Source: a virus
Reading direction: 5' to 3' (one strand)
IMG/VR virus record: IMGVR_UViG_3300042114_000006
Location: 1 to 23,870 of that record
DNA: 23,870 nt
The notes under the pieces were generated by a model. The model had not been told where the DNA came from. It searched no databases and saw only the letters and a program-made list of their open reading frames with translations. The position numbers were made by a program, and so were the translations under genes. Shown one piece after another: positions 1-7,698 of the stretch (position 1 is the stretch's first letter; each line of letters begins with the position of its first letter).

Positions 1-32
1 TAGAAAAATAGAACAATTAACAAGGAGTTAAT

Positions 33-443
33 ATGGCAGAGTTTGGAAAGAGAAGTATGGATAGGTTAGCTACGGCTCATCCTGACCTACAGAAAGTGAT
101 GAAAGAGGCTATTAAGGATTTTGACTTCACTATACTATATGGGTATAGAACACCTGAAGAACAGAAAAAGCTGTATGAGGTTGGTAGACACTTGGATGGT
201 GATACATGGCAAGTGGTAGGTAAGACTGTCACTAACTTAGATGGGGCTGTGAAGAAGAGCAAGCATAATTATAACCCTTCACTGGCAGTAGATATAGCAC
301 CATATCCTATAGACTGGGAAGATATAGATAGATTTAAGACTATGGTACAGGTAGTAAAGAACGCTGCTTTAAGAGTAGGTGTAAGTATCAAGTGTGGTGC
401 TGACTGGAAGATGAGAGACTACCCTCATATAGAACTAGTATAA
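33..443 (+). CDS. M15-family peptidoglycan peptidase (endolysin-type)
   Basis: A 136-residue protein that probably cuts the peptide part of peptidoglycan at lysis, as in the L-Ala-D-Glu / D-Ala-D-Ala peptidase family M15 (VanY/Ply500-like). The visible signature is SKHNYNPSLAVDIAPYP (residues 76-92), giving zinc ligands His78 and Asp87, and DYPHIEL (129-135), giving catalytic-type Asp129 and ligand His132. The GYRTPEEQKKLY stretch (37-48) is also typical of the family. There is no signal peptide, so it would need a holin or similar to reach the wall. The start has a strong AAGGAG site seven bases upstream. It sits directly before the portal gene, the place where N4 also keeps a lysis enzyme, although N4's is a muramidase. 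The family call is secure; the exact bond cut is inferred. Confidence 0.9.
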   Translation: MAEFGKRSMDRLATAHPDLQKVMKEAIKDFDFTILYGYRTPEEQKKLYEVGRHLDGDTWQVVGKTVTNLDGAVKKSKHNYNPSLAVDIAPYPIDWEDIDRFKTMVQVVKNAALRVGVSIKCGADWKMRDYPHIELV

Positions 444-447
444 ATAG

Positions 448-455
448 TGTATAAT
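448..455 (+). promoter_or_regulatory. Candidate -10 promoter element upstream of portal
   Basis: TGTATAAT lies in the 114-base spacer between the lysis and portal genes, with TATAAT at 450-455. The TG is directly adjacent rather than one base away, so this is a weaker extended -10 than the four later ones. No TTGACA-like -35 box is visible at normal spacing. A short imperfect hairpin (ACTCT/AGAGT) follows at 476-487. The spacer otherwise holds only the tiny open frame at 491-550. Confidence 0.4.
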
Positions 456-490
456 ACCAAAAAGTAAAGGACTACACTCTACAGAGTATC

Positions 491-550
491 ATGGATGAAA
501 TCGTAAGAGAGTATCTGAGAACATTATATAAACTAAGACAGCTAAAGTAG
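491..550 (+). CDS. Possible 19-residue leader peptide before portal
   Basis: ATG to TAG encodes MDEIVREYLRTLYKLRQLK, a charged amphipathic helix-like peptide ending seven bases before the portal start. The frame is closed upstream by a stop at 452-454, and no other start is available. No convincing Shine-Dalgarno sequence precedes it, and a short hairpin (476-487) ends just before it. It could be a leader peptide coupled to portal translation, or simply a chance open frame in the spacer. Support is weak. Confidence 0.2.
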   Translation: MDEIVREYLRTLYKLRQLK

Positions 551-557
551 GTAAAGA

Positions 558-2567
558 ATGAGCACAAACGAATATACTAGTATGGGACAAGGCACTAGAA
601 ATAAGAAAGTAGGTACATCTGAGATGCTGCGTATATTCAAGAGTGACCTGAGAAGTGCTGAATTACAAAGACGTGACCTCGATGGTAAGATAGATAAGTG
701 GAAAAATGAGTATGAAGGTAAGCCTTATGGTAATGAGGTAAAAGGTAGATCCTCTATAGTATCTAGGGATGGGAAAAGACAAGGTGAATGGCAACATGCA
801 ACCCTGATAGATCCATTCGTAAGTACTGGAGATATAGTGAAGGGTAATCCTGTAACATTCGAGGATAGACCCCTAGCTAGACAAAATGAGCTGATACTCA
901 ATACCCAATTCTGTAGACAGTTCAATAGATTTAACTTCATGACTAAAGCTATCAAAATCCTAGATCAAGAAGGTACGTGTATAGTTCAAACTGGATGGGA
1001 GTATGCTGAAGAAGAGGTCGAGGTAGAAGTACCTGTGATGGAAATCAACCCATTCGATGGCATGCAATATCAAAGAGGTACTAGGCTGGAGAAACAAATC
1101 AGAAAGCTAGTGAATAGACCTACTGCTAAAGTATGCAGAAATGAAGATGTGTTTATAGATCCTACATGTCAAGATGATATAGATAATGCTCAGTTCATAA
1201 TATATAGGTATGAGAGTGATATATCTACACTGAAAGCTGATGGTAGATATAAGAACCTAGATAAGATAGATCTAGATGTAAATCAGACTCTGGATGGATC
1301 TAGCTACATGTATATCAGTGAAGATGCGACTAAGTTCCGATTCAGTGATGATGCTAGAAAGAAACTACTAGTGTACGAATACTGGGGTAACTTTGATAGA
1401 AACGGTGATGGAATCGTAGAGCCTATCGTATGTACGTGGGTAGGAAGTACCGTAATCAGAATAGAAGAGAATCCGTTCCCTGATGGGAAACTTCCATTCA
1501 TAGTAGCCCCATTCAATAGTGTACCGTTCAGTCTGTTCGGTGAGAGTAATATGGAAATGATAGGTGATAATCAGAAGGTGAAGACTGCTATTCTGAGAGG
1601 TATCATAGATAATATGGCTCAAAGTACGAATGGTCAGAAAGGTGTCAAGAAAGGTGCCCTAGATACACTTAATAGAAAGAAATTTCTGAGTGGTGATAAC
1701 TTTGAGTTCAACAATAGTCCTACAGACTTCTGGGATGGTAGTTTCAATCAAATACCTGGTAGTGCATTCGATATGTTCGGACTAATGAATAATGACATAG
1801 AGTCACTGACTGGCGTCAAATCATTCAGTGGTGGTATCAGTGGAGCAAGTCTCGGAAGTACAGCGACTGGTGCTAGAGGTGCACTAGATGCAACTAGTAC
1901 ACGTAGATTAAATATAGTGAGAAGTATAGCTGAGAATCTAGTGAAGCCATTGTTGAGAAAGTGGATGGCGTATAATGTAGAGTTTCTAGATGCAGAAGAC
2001 ATCATGCGAATTACTAATGAGGAGGTAGTTCCAGGCCATGATGATGATGTGAGTGGTCTGATAGATATAGATATCACTGTAAGTACTGCTGAAGATAATG
2101 CTGCTAAGGCGCAAGAGCTAGGTTTCCTAATGCAAACTATGGCTCAATCTATGGATGAAGGTATGCGTAAGATAATTATGAGTGAGATAGCTAGATTGAA
2201 TAAGATGCCAGACCTAGCTAAGATGATAGAAGAGTATGCACCTCAACCAGATCCTATGGCTATGAAGATACAAGAGCTACAGATAGCTAAACTAGAAGCT
2301 GAAGTATTCAATGAACAAGCTAAGGGTCAAGAGAATGCTGTGGATGTAGAACTCAAGAAAGCTAAGACAGCAGTGGAACAAGCTAAAGCTAGAATGGCTC
2401 ACTCTGAGACTGATCTTAAGGATATTGACTTCCTTGAGAGAGAGCAAGGTATACCTCATAAGAGAGAGCTGGAGAAGGAAGCTATGAAGGCGGATAAAGA
2501 ACTAACAAAGCAAGCTATGGCAGATCAAGCTAGACTAGATGGTGTCAGACAAAAAGTAGGCATATAA
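558..2567 (+). CDS. Portal protein (N4 gp59-like position)
   Basis: A 669-residue protein expected to form the dodecameric ring at the capsid vertex through which DNA is packaged and ejected. The N-terminal region (about 20-140) resembles the podovirus/P22-type portal family, with a KGRSSIVSRD-like segment and a following stretch setting an attachment surface (WQHATLIDPFVSTGDI). The middle is a mixed alpha/beta body, including GESNMEMIGDNQKVKTAILRG-type helices around residues 325-350. A long charged coiled coil (about 580-660) closes the protein, as expected for a portal stem or barrel. The gene precedes the scaffold and capsid genes in N4-like order. The ribosome binding site is weak (AGGTAAAG). 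It overlaps the next gene by one base (TAATG). Family assignment is from recalled similarity and position, not a search. Confidence 0.85.
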   Translation: MSTNEYTSMGQGTRNKKVGTSEMLRIFKSDLRSAELQRRDLDGKIDKWKNEYEGKPYGNEVKGRSSIVSRDGKRQGEWQHATLIDPFVSTGDIVKGNPVTFEDRPLARQNELILNTQFCRQFNRFNFMTKAIKILDQEGTCIVQTGWEYAEEEVEVEVPVMEINPFDGMQYQRGTRLEKQIRKLVNRPTAKVCRNEDVFIDPTCQDDIDNAQFIIYRYESDISTLKADGRYKNLDKIDLDVNQTLDGSSYMYISEDATKFRFSDDARKKLLVYEYWGNFDRNGDGIVEPIVCTWVGSTVIRIEENPFPDGKLPFIVAPFNSVPFSLFGESNMEMIGDNQKVKTAILRGIIDNMAQSTNGQKGVKKGALDTLNRKKFLSGDNFEFNNSPTDFWDGSFNQIPGSAFDMFGLMNNDIESLTGVKSFSGGISGASLGSTATGARGALDATSTRRLNIVRSIAENLVKPLLRKWMAYNVEFLDAEDIMRITNEEVVPGHDDDVSGLIDIDITVSTAEDNAAKAQELGFLMQTMAQSMDEGMRKIIMSEIARLNKMPDLAKMIEEYAPQPDPMAMKIQELQIAKLEAEVFNEQAKGQENAVDVELKKAKTAVEQAKARMAHSETDLKDIDFLEREQGIPHKRELEKEAMKADKELTKQAMADQARLDGVRQKVGI

Positions 2568-3172
2568 TGCTTACTATAGATCAAGAACTACTAGATGTAG
2601 CTATAGAAGCACTAGCTACTGCTAATGCAGATGGGAGTATCACCGTGATAGCTACCGTGAGTGGTAGTGTAGTTGCCGCACTGGCTGGAATAGGTTCGTC
2701 TGTGACATTGACGACTGTAGAGGGAAGTGTAGTTGGTGCGGTGAATGGTATTGGTAACTCACAGGTTGCTGTTACTATCAATGCTGGTATGGTAGGTATC
2801 TTCGGAAGCAGTGTGGCTCTAAATGCTATGAGTAGTCTTGGTATTGCCGTTGTGTCTGGTAAAGCTAACGCTGTTATAGGGCTGGTAGGCACAAGTAGTA
2901 CAAGTGGTACTATGTTGGCTAAGGGGTATATGAGTGGTAGTACAGAAGATAGAAGTAGCGGATTGACCGCTAAGGATGTGTGGGAATATTACCAAAGAAC
3001 ACTTACAAACGGCAGCAGTAGTTACACCCTCGAACAGATTGCTGATGTTGTATGGACGAGAGCACAAAGAGAGCTTACAGCAGCTTCTACAAGCTCGTTA
3101 ACACAAGAACAGAATGATAAGCTTATGGCTAGTGCTAGTAAGTCTGATGTGTTTAATGCAGCTATGCTGTAA
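2567..3172 (+). CDS. Repeat-containing virion-type protein
   Basis: A 201-residue protein of unknown function. Residues 31-70 contain two near-copies of a roughly 20-residue glycine/valine unit of the form GSVVxAxxGIGxSxVxxT, followed by degenerate versions to about residue 110, suggesting a stacked beta structure. The C-terminal half has two copies of a VWxxxxRxLT motif (138-147 and 162-171), which I recall from phage tail-fibre and head-associated proteins. The last helix is rich in Ala, Ser and Gln. It is translationally coupled to portal through TAATG and followed by the decoration-like gene. I infer a virion surface or connector role; no enzymatic motif is visible. Confidence 0.6.
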   Translation: MLTIDQELLDVAIEALATANADGSITVIATVSGSVVAALAGIGSSVTLTTVEGSVVGAVNGIGNSQVAVTINAGMVGIFGSSVALNAMSSLGIAVVSGKANAVIGLVGTSSTSGTMLAKGYMSGSTEDRSSGLTAKDVWEYYQRTLTNGSSSYTLEQIADVVWTRAQRELTAASTSSLTQEQNDKLMASASKSDVFNAAML

Positions 3173-3181
3173 GGAGGGTAA

Positions 3182-3778
3182 ATGGAAACTAAGGTGTACT
3201 CGAAGAATGATGGTAGGGTGTTTAGCGATAAAGTGTTTAGAACGTATCAAGAATTGATAAGTGAGAGTGTTAGGGTTGGTATGGATAGGGCTGCTCAGAA
3301 AGAGCTGTTCGTACGTAGGTTGGATACTGTAGGTGATGGTAGTGGGACAGTCAATATGGCTGTCAATGGTAGTGTAACTCCAGTAGTTTTTAAGGTAAAA
3401 CCACCAGTAGGTGAAGTGTGGAGAATAGCTACATGGAACTTATATGTTCAGGATGGTGGTTCATTTGATGCAGCTGGATGGGGTAATGGTATAGTAATGG
3501 TTAATGGTATGGTTCTAGAGTTGATAAATGATGGAGTAGTAGCTTTGTTACAATTTCCCATAAAAACTTCTGGAGACGTAGCTGCAATAACTCAAAGTGT
3601 AAATTTTATAACTATAGGTACAGGAGATAATATAATGACTGCTATATGGTCGTTTATTGATTCGGGTCAGTATCTAGTGTTGGATGGTAGTAAAGGACAT
3701 ACGTTACAAGTAATAGTGAATGATGACTTGACAAGTCTGAGTTCACAGTATATACAGGTGTCTGGGTATAAAGAGTAA
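3182..3778 (+). CDS. Decoration-like virion structural protein
   Basis: A 198-residue beta-rich protein with no transmembrane segment or enzyme motif. The pattern RRLDTVGDGSGTVNMAVNG (residues 46-64), a VFKVKPPVGEVWRI strand pair, GIVMVNGMVL, and a late NDDLTSLSSQYIQVSGY segment match a small family of phage virion proteins with a jelly-roll look, often encoded between portal and scaffold genes. I therefore read it as a head or tail accessory protein. Its start has the best Shine-Dalgarno in the region (AAGGAGGG, three bases from the start), implying high expression, in keeping with a structural product. The precise location in the virion is not known. Confidence 0.6.
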   Translation: METKVYSKNDGRVFSDKVFRTYQELISESVRVGMDRAAQKELFVRRLDTVGDGSGTVNMAVNGSVTPVVFKVKPPVGEVWRIATWNLYVQDGGSFDAAGWGNGIVMVNGMVLELINDGVVALLQFPIKTSGDVAAITQSVNFITIGTGDNIMTAIWSFIDSGQYLVLDGSKGHTLQVIVNDDLTSLSSQYIQVSGYKE

Positions 3779-3784
3779 ATTCTG

Positions 3785-3793
3785 TGATATAAT
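3785..3793 (+). promoter_or_regulatory. Extended -10 promoter ahead of scaffold/capsid genes
   Basis: TGATATAAT is a perfect extended -10 (TGn followed by TATAAT). It lies in the 80-base spacer between the decoration-like gene and the small gene before the scaffold. It is flanked by a direct repeat of AATTCTG (3778-3784 and 3791-3797). No -35 box is recognisable 17 bases upstream. It would drive the scaffold and capsid genes from the host's sigma-70-type polymerase. The same element occurs before 7120, 11004 and 12797. Confidence 0.55.
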
Positions 3794-3858
3794 TCTGCAA
3801 GCACTAAAAACTGATGTGGGTAAAAGCTGAATCTTGTAAATAATTGAAAGGGTCCTTT

Positions 3859-4170
3859 ATGATTAAAGACAAACCGAATACCAACTTACGTGAAAATGCA
3901 GAACTAACTGCTGGATTGTATGATGCTTATGAGCGTCTAAGTAAAAATGCTGACTTCAAGCATCTGATTGAGTATGGTTTTATGGAGCTGTATTCGTTAA
4001 ACCAAGTGAGTATGCTGGCTTCACCTGGTGTAGATAGAGCTGGAATCTATTCTGATCTACATGGTGTGAGTGTGCTGCAAAACTTTTTACTCATTATTGA
4101 GAGACTTGGAGAAGGTGCTCATGAGGCATTGAGAGCAGAGGCAGAATCTGTGATAGATTCAGAAGAGTAA
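3859..4170 (+). CDS. Small conserved phage protein next to scaffold
   Basis: A 103-residue, mostly helical protein of unknown function. An upstream TTG at 3844 could extend it by five residues, but the ATG at 3859 has a GAAAGGG site six bases away and is preferred. The pattern of an ALxxAYERLSKNADFKHLIEYGF-type first helix pair, then a stretch rich in Leu/Met/Ala, matches small podovirus proteins found beside scaffold genes (N4 gp58 position). It sits between an extended -10 promoter and the scaffold gene, three bases before the latter. An assembly role is inferred from position only. Confidence 0.6.
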   Translation: MIKDKPNTNLRENAELTAGLYDAYERLSKNADFKHLIEYGFMELYSLNQVSMLASPGVDRAGIYSDLHGVSVLQNFLLIIERLGEGAHEALRAEAESVIDSEE

Positions 4171-4173
4171 ACC

Positions 4174-5235
4174 ATGAGTGATATAATAGAAATGACTGCT
4201 GAAGAAGAGGCTCTATGGAGAGCTTCTGATGAAGAGGTAGAACAAGGGGCATATGATGCCAACAAAGTGTTTGATGAAGCGGAACAACCTGACGAAACAC
4301 AGGATGATGAACCAGAGGATGAGGTGAATGAAGCACCTGATGAGACTGACAATTCTGAAACTGTAGGTGATGAAGACTCCGATGATGAACAAGCAGATGA
4401 AGAAACAGTAGTAGAGGAATCCATAGAGGAAGAGCCAGAAGCTAAAGTGGAAGATGATGCTAAAGCAGAATCAGGTTTAAGACCAGTTCGTGCTAATGGT
4501 GTCGATATACCAGTGAAGAGTCTAGATGAAGTCTACCAGATGGCGAGTATGGGTGCTGACTATAAGAGAAAGATGGCTGACATAGCCCCTTTCAGACGTA
4601 GTATAAGTGCTATGAAAGAGAATGGTTTGACAGAGTCTGACATCAATACGTTGATAGATATGAAGAAGGGGAGTAAAGAAGCTCTTCAATCGTTCGTCAA
4701 GGGGTTAGGTGTAGATCCGCTGGATATTGATACTGAAGCTAAGAACGAGTATGTACCTAATGTGCACGGTGTAGATGAATCTACAAATGCTATTAGAGAT
4801 ATCATAGACGTGATTAGCAAAGATGCTGAATATACTACTACTCAGAGAGTAGTGGATGAACAGTGGGATAGTGAGAGTAGAAAGGTGCTTGCTGAGAATC
4901 CTAATATGATTCGTGGGCTACATGAAGAGATCAAGAAAGGGGTATATGCGAAAGTAGCTCCTGAAGCTCTCAGACTGGAGATCCTGGATAATGGGAAGAA
5001 GAGTAAGCTGGATTACTATCTAGCTGCAGAAAAGCTATACTATGAGGCAGAGACTGCTAAGAGTGGACGGATAGCAGAGGTAAAGGATGTGAAACATCAA
5101 CAAGTGGTAAGTAAGAAGAAAGCCGCAGCGTTTACTAATAGTAAAGCTACGTCAAGTAAGACTACTGCTCCTGACTTCGCTACTATGTCTGACGAAGAGT
5201 ACGATGCATTCTATAATAGCGTGATGCGAAGCTAG
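4174..5235 (+). CDS. Scaffold-like assembly protein (N4 gp57 position)
   Basis: A 353-residue protein expected to guide capsid assembly. Residues 1-95 are extremely acidic (runs of Glu/Asp), followed by a short domain beginning LRPVRANGVDIPVKSLDEV, then GADYKRKM (from about residue 127). The segment after it (LIDMKKGSKEALQSFVKGLG, then DPLDID) matches a conserved phage scaffold-type protein found directly before major capsid genes. The C-terminal half is helical, with a basic lysine-rich tail region, as in scaffolds that bind the capsid shell. It lies immediately upstream of the capsid gene. There is no protease motif. Assignment is from composition, recalled motif pattern and position. Confidence 0.75.
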   Translation: MSDIIEMTAEEEALWRASDEEVEQGAYDANKVFDEAEQPDETQDDEPEDEVNEAPDETDNSETVGDEDSDDEQADEETVVEESIEEEPEAKVEDDAKAESGLRPVRANGVDIPVKSLDEVYQMASMGADYKRKMADIAPFRRSISAMKENGLTESDINTLIDMKKGSKEALQSFVKGLGVDPLDIDTEAKNEYVPNVHGVDESTNAIRDIIDVISKDAEYTTTQRVVDEQWDSESRKVLAENPNMIRGLHEEIKKGVYAKVAPEALRLEILDNGKKSKLDYYLAAEKLYYEAETAKSGRIAEVKDVKHQQVVSKKKAAAFTNSKATSSKTTAPDFATMSDEEYDAFYNSVMRS

Positions 5236-5241
5236 ATGAAT

Positions 5242-5249
5242 AAAAGGAG
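5242..5249 (+). promoter_or_regulatory. Strong ribosome binding site of capsid gene
   Basis: AAAAGGAG ends six bases before the capsid ATG. It is among the best-matched and best-spaced sites in the window, consistent with the capsid protein being the most abundant product. Confidence 0.7.
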
Positions 5250-5255
5250 CTAATA

Positions 5256-6500
5256 ATGGCTGGAGAGATGATTTACGGGAATGGTACGACAACTACAACA
5301 AGTGGGGCTAACACAGTTACTCATCATTATGATAGAGCTGGTGTTAAGGCGGCAACTGCTGACTTAATCTATTCTGCGTTTGCAGATTCAAAAAGTATGC
5401 CACAGAAATATGGTAAGACTTTCAAAATTTCAATGTTTCAACAAATTCTAGATGGTGCTGGTGTAGCTGGTAAGGGTCTTGATTCTGCTGGTAATCCAAC
5501 TACTGGTAACTTATATGGTTCAAGTAGAGATTTAGGTGATATTACTGCTGGTCTTCCAGTTCTTGGTGAAGGTGCTTCTGAAGTGAATAGAGTTGTAGTT
5601 ACAAAGAAAACTGGTGAAGTAACATTTAACCGTTTTGGTCTACACTTAGCGTATACTGATGAAGTAGATTTGTTCAGTGAAGATCGTACTCAAATGATCT
5701 ATCGTGAGATGTTAGGTGATGCAGCTGCTCAAATAAATGAGGACTTAATTCAGAAAGATATGTTGTCTGGTACGAATGTATTCTATGTAGGTTCTGCTGT
5801 AAGCCGTGCTACTGTAGGTGCCGATACTACTAATGCTACTGGTACTGATGATGCTGATTCTCTAATCAGTTATGATGATACTCGTAAAATTGTAGCTACA
5901 TTGGTTTCTAACCGTGCTAAGAAGTTCACTTCTATCGTGACTGGATCTACTAAGATTGATAGTAAAACTATTAATGCGTCATATGTAGGTATTATCGGGC
6001 CTGAAGTTAAGTTTGACTTACAAGGTATAGCTGATACGTTTGGAAGACCTGCATGGATTCCTGTTAATCAGTATGGCTCAGCAGCTACGTTAATGCCTCA
6101 TGAGGTAGGTGCTATCAATGAGTTAAGATTCGTAGAGACTGAACGTGCTCAAAAATGGGAAGGTGCTGGTGCAAACATTCCTGCATCATATACTGGTACA
6201 TTAGCAAATGATGGTACTAAGTTCAATGTATATCCAATTCTTTGTCCTACACAGGGTGCATTCGCAACTGTTGGTTTACAAGGTTGGGGTAAAATGAAGT
6301 TCAATGCTAAAGCTCCTGGTCAAGTATCCGATACTGACAAATATGGAACAAGAGGCTTCTTCTCAGTGAACTGGTTCTATGCTGGTATCATCTTAGATGA
6401 GTCTAAATTGTTACGTGTAGAGACTGCAGCTACTGATATCGGTATTGGTGCGTATGGTTCAGGTGGAACTACTAACGTGAACGGTCCAAAAGTAATGTAA
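5256..6500 (+). CDS. Major capsid protein, N4-gp56 family
   Basis: A 414-residue HK97-fold shell protein; N4 gp56 is of about the same size. The family pattern is visible: an N-terminal glycine/threonine-rich arm, AFADSKSMPQKYGKTFKISM (about 45-64), a GLPVLGEGASEVNRVVVTKK loop, a FGLHLAYTDEVDLFSED helix start, and a DDTRKIVATLVSNRAKKF spine helix (about 207-224) followed by YVGIIGPEVKFDL. No decoration or Ig-like insertion is present. Arginine is encoded about as often by CGT as by AGA here, while neighbours mostly use AGA, a bias typical of highly expressed genes. It is followed by two tandem hairpins rather than directly by another gene. Confidence 0.93.
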   Translation: MAGEMIYGNGTTTTTSGANTVTHHYDRAGVKAATADLIYSAFADSKSMPQKYGKTFKISMFQQILDGAGVAGKGLDSAGNPTTGNLYGSSRDLGDITAGLPVLGEGASEVNRVVVTKKTGEVTFNRFGLHLAYTDEVDLFSEDRTQMIYREMLGDAAAQINEDLIQKDMLSGTNVFYVGSAVSRATVGADTTNATGTDDADSLISYDDTRKIVATLVSNRAKKFTSIVTGSTKIDSKTINASYVGIIGPEVKFDLQGIADTFGRPAWIPVNQYGSAATLMPHEVGAINELRFVETERAQKWEGAGANIPASYTGTLANDGTKFNVYPILCPTQGAFATVGLQGWGKMKFNAKAPGQVSDTDKYGTRGFFSVNWFYAGIILDESKLLRVETAATDIGIGAYGSGGTTNVNGPKVM

Positions 6501-6503
6501 GGT

Positions 6504-6539
6504 GTCCCTTCGGGGGCTGATCTGAGGGTCTAGGCCCTC
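6504..6539 (+). terminator. Tandem GC-rich hairpins after capsid gene
   Basis: Two hairpins follow the capsid stop codon by four bases. The first (6504-6517) is GTCCC-TTCG-GGGGC, a five-pair stem closing a very stable UUCG tetraloop. The second (6524-6539) is GAGGG/CCCTC with a CTAG-containing loop. The DNA after them (TATATAAATC) has no clear run of T, so full rho-independent termination is uncertain. Partial termination or 3' stabilisation of capsid mRNA fits equally well and would raise capsid expression over downstream genes. Confidence 0.65.
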
Positions 6540-6569
6540 TATATAAATCAATAGTTTTAAGGATATAAA

Positions 6570-7064
6570 ATGGATATTAGAGAAGACTTGAAGGCAAAGC
6601 TAACATCTCTCGGAATTGAGTTTAAAGAAAATGCGCCAACATCTAAGTTGGAAGAACTGGTAGCTAAGGCTGAAGAAGAGCCAGTAGTTGAGGAACGTGT
6701 CAATGTGAGGGTAGTAGTACCTGCAGATGACAAACGTACTAAGAGAGCTAAAGTAATCAGTGCTGCGAGAAAACGTAGTCTATGTATCGTGTACAATAAT
6801 GACAAGCGTAACTCAGAAGATACTGAGTGTTTCTCAAGTGTACGGAATAGTTTCTTCGGTGATGCTAAAGTAATTCCTATTGGTATAGAGTGGTGGATTC
6901 CACAGATGCATATAGATAATCTTAAAAGTGTTGAGTATATCAACTTTGTGAAAGACAAAGAAGGCAATGCTACAGCTAAGTCTGCTAAGAAGTATACAGT
7001 AGATGTACTAGATACAGATGAAGAAGAGTACAAACGTAAACTAGAGAAAAAGAATAAAGCATAA
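6570..7064 (+). CDS. HeH/SAP-like domain protein after capsid (gp55 position)
   Basis: A 164-residue protein with an N-terminal helix-extended-loop-helix look (LKAKLTSLGIEFKENAPT, then KLEELVAKAEE; residues 7-36), as seen in small nucleic-acid or assembly-associated HeH/LEM-type phage domains. A short acidic/valine linker leads to a basic middle (DDKRTKRAKVISAARKR) and a compact C-terminal domain containing IGIEWWIPQMHIDNL. The end is lysine/glutamate rich. It occupies the slot after the capsid gene, as gp55 does in N4. The site TTAAGGATATAAA supplies a ribosome binding site. The function is unknown; a head completion or connector role is only inferred. Confidence 0.6.
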   Translation: MDIREDLKAKLTSLGIEFKENAPTSKLEELVAKAEEEPVVEERVNVRVVVPADDKRTKRAKVISAARKRSLCIVYNNDKRNSEDTECFSSVRNSFFGDAKVIPIGIEWWIPQMHIDNLKSVEYINFVKDKEGNATAKSAKKYTVDVLDTDEEEYKRKLEKKNKA

Positions 7065-7070
7065 CGTATA

Positions 7071-7094
7071 CAGAGTCTATCTAGATAGATTCTG
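7071..7094 (+). repeat. 24-base near-perfect palindrome abutting a promoter
   Basis: CAGAGTCTATCT followed by its near-exact inverse (AGATAGATTCTG) forms two 12-base arms with a single G-T wobble position and no spacer. The right arm ends in the TG of the extended -10 element at 7093-7101. It could be a transcription-factor operator covering the -35 to -14 region or the 3' structure of the upstream transcript. The absence of a T-run makes a classic terminator less likely. Confidence 0.65.
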
Positions 7095-7101
7095 ATATAA
7101 T
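7093..7101 (+). promoter_or_regulatory. Extended -10 promoter ahead of tail-tube-like gene
   Basis: TGATATAAT, identical to the element at 3785, lies about 20 bases before the start of the gp54-like gene. The -35 position is occupied by the palindrome rather than a TTGACA-like box. The first transcript base would fall close to the ribosome binding site AAAAAGGA, giving a very short leader. Confidence 0.55.
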
Positions 7102-7119
7102 CTAGTAAAAAGGATAATT

Positions 7120-7698
7120 ATGGCAGATATATTATTTAGTGACATAACTACAGGGGATACAGCTGGTAATGGGTGCTTTGATGTACTGATGAGAAGTGTA
7201 AAAGCACATATACAACTAGAATACGATGCTAATAGATTGAAAGGCACTGACTACGCTACTGTATACCTAGGTGCCATGCAGTCGGCTATGCAATTAGCTG
7301 AACAGTTTATATTGACTGAAAAATTACAAGAAGCTCAGATAAACAAAATACAAGAAGAAGTGGATTTACTGCAAACTCAGGATAGTGAAGTACAACTTAA
7401 TGGTACTGCTGATAGACTTATAAAGGCGCAACAAGTGCTAAATGAGGCAGATAAAAGGCTGTCTACTGATAAAGCTAGGGCTGTTCAAGAGTCTCAACGC
7501 AGACTGTATGAAAGACAGATACATGGATTTGATGATAATAAGAAGATAAAAGCGTTCGAATCACAATTAAACGCATGGGCACTGATGTTTAGTTCTGGTG
7601 TATCTGATGTACTAACTCCTGCAGGTGTAATAACTGACGTTAATTTAACGGCTTCTTATAATGCACTTACTTTTGATTTTGATGAAAACTCACTATGA
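7120..7698 (+). CDS. Tail-tube-like protein (N4 gp54-like)
   Basis: A 192-residue, mostly helical virion protein. The N-terminal pattern FDVLMRSVKAHIQLEYDANR, then LKGTDYATVYLGAMQSAM (residues 20-57), followed by a long helix rich in Gln/Glu (60-135) and a HGFDDNKKIKAFESQLNAWAL segment, matches a recalled podovirus family that includes N4 gp54, reported as the tail-tube component. It has a strong ribosome binding site and its own promoter candidate. Its stop overlaps the next start (ATGA). The family is reasonably clear; the tube role is inferred from N4. Confidence 0.7.
   Translation: MADILFSDITTGDTAGNGCFDVLMRSVKAHIQLEYDANRLKGTDYATVYLGAMQSAMQLAEQFILTEKLQEAQINKIQEEVDLLQTQDSEVQLNGTADRLIKAQQVLNEADKRLSTDKARAVQESQRRLYERQIHGFDDNKKIKAFESQLNAWALMFSSGVSDVLTPAGVITDVNLTASYNALTFDFDENSL

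Noticed and set aside
444-557. Possible tRNA or small RNA gene in the spacer before portal
   Set aside because: No cloverleaf, acceptor stem or T-loop GTTC sequence could be found; only a -10 element, a short hairpin and a tiny open frame are present.
3728-3733. TTGACA as a -35 box
   Set aside because: It is about 60 bases upstream of the TATAAT at 3788, too far for a promoter pair, and lies in coding sequence.
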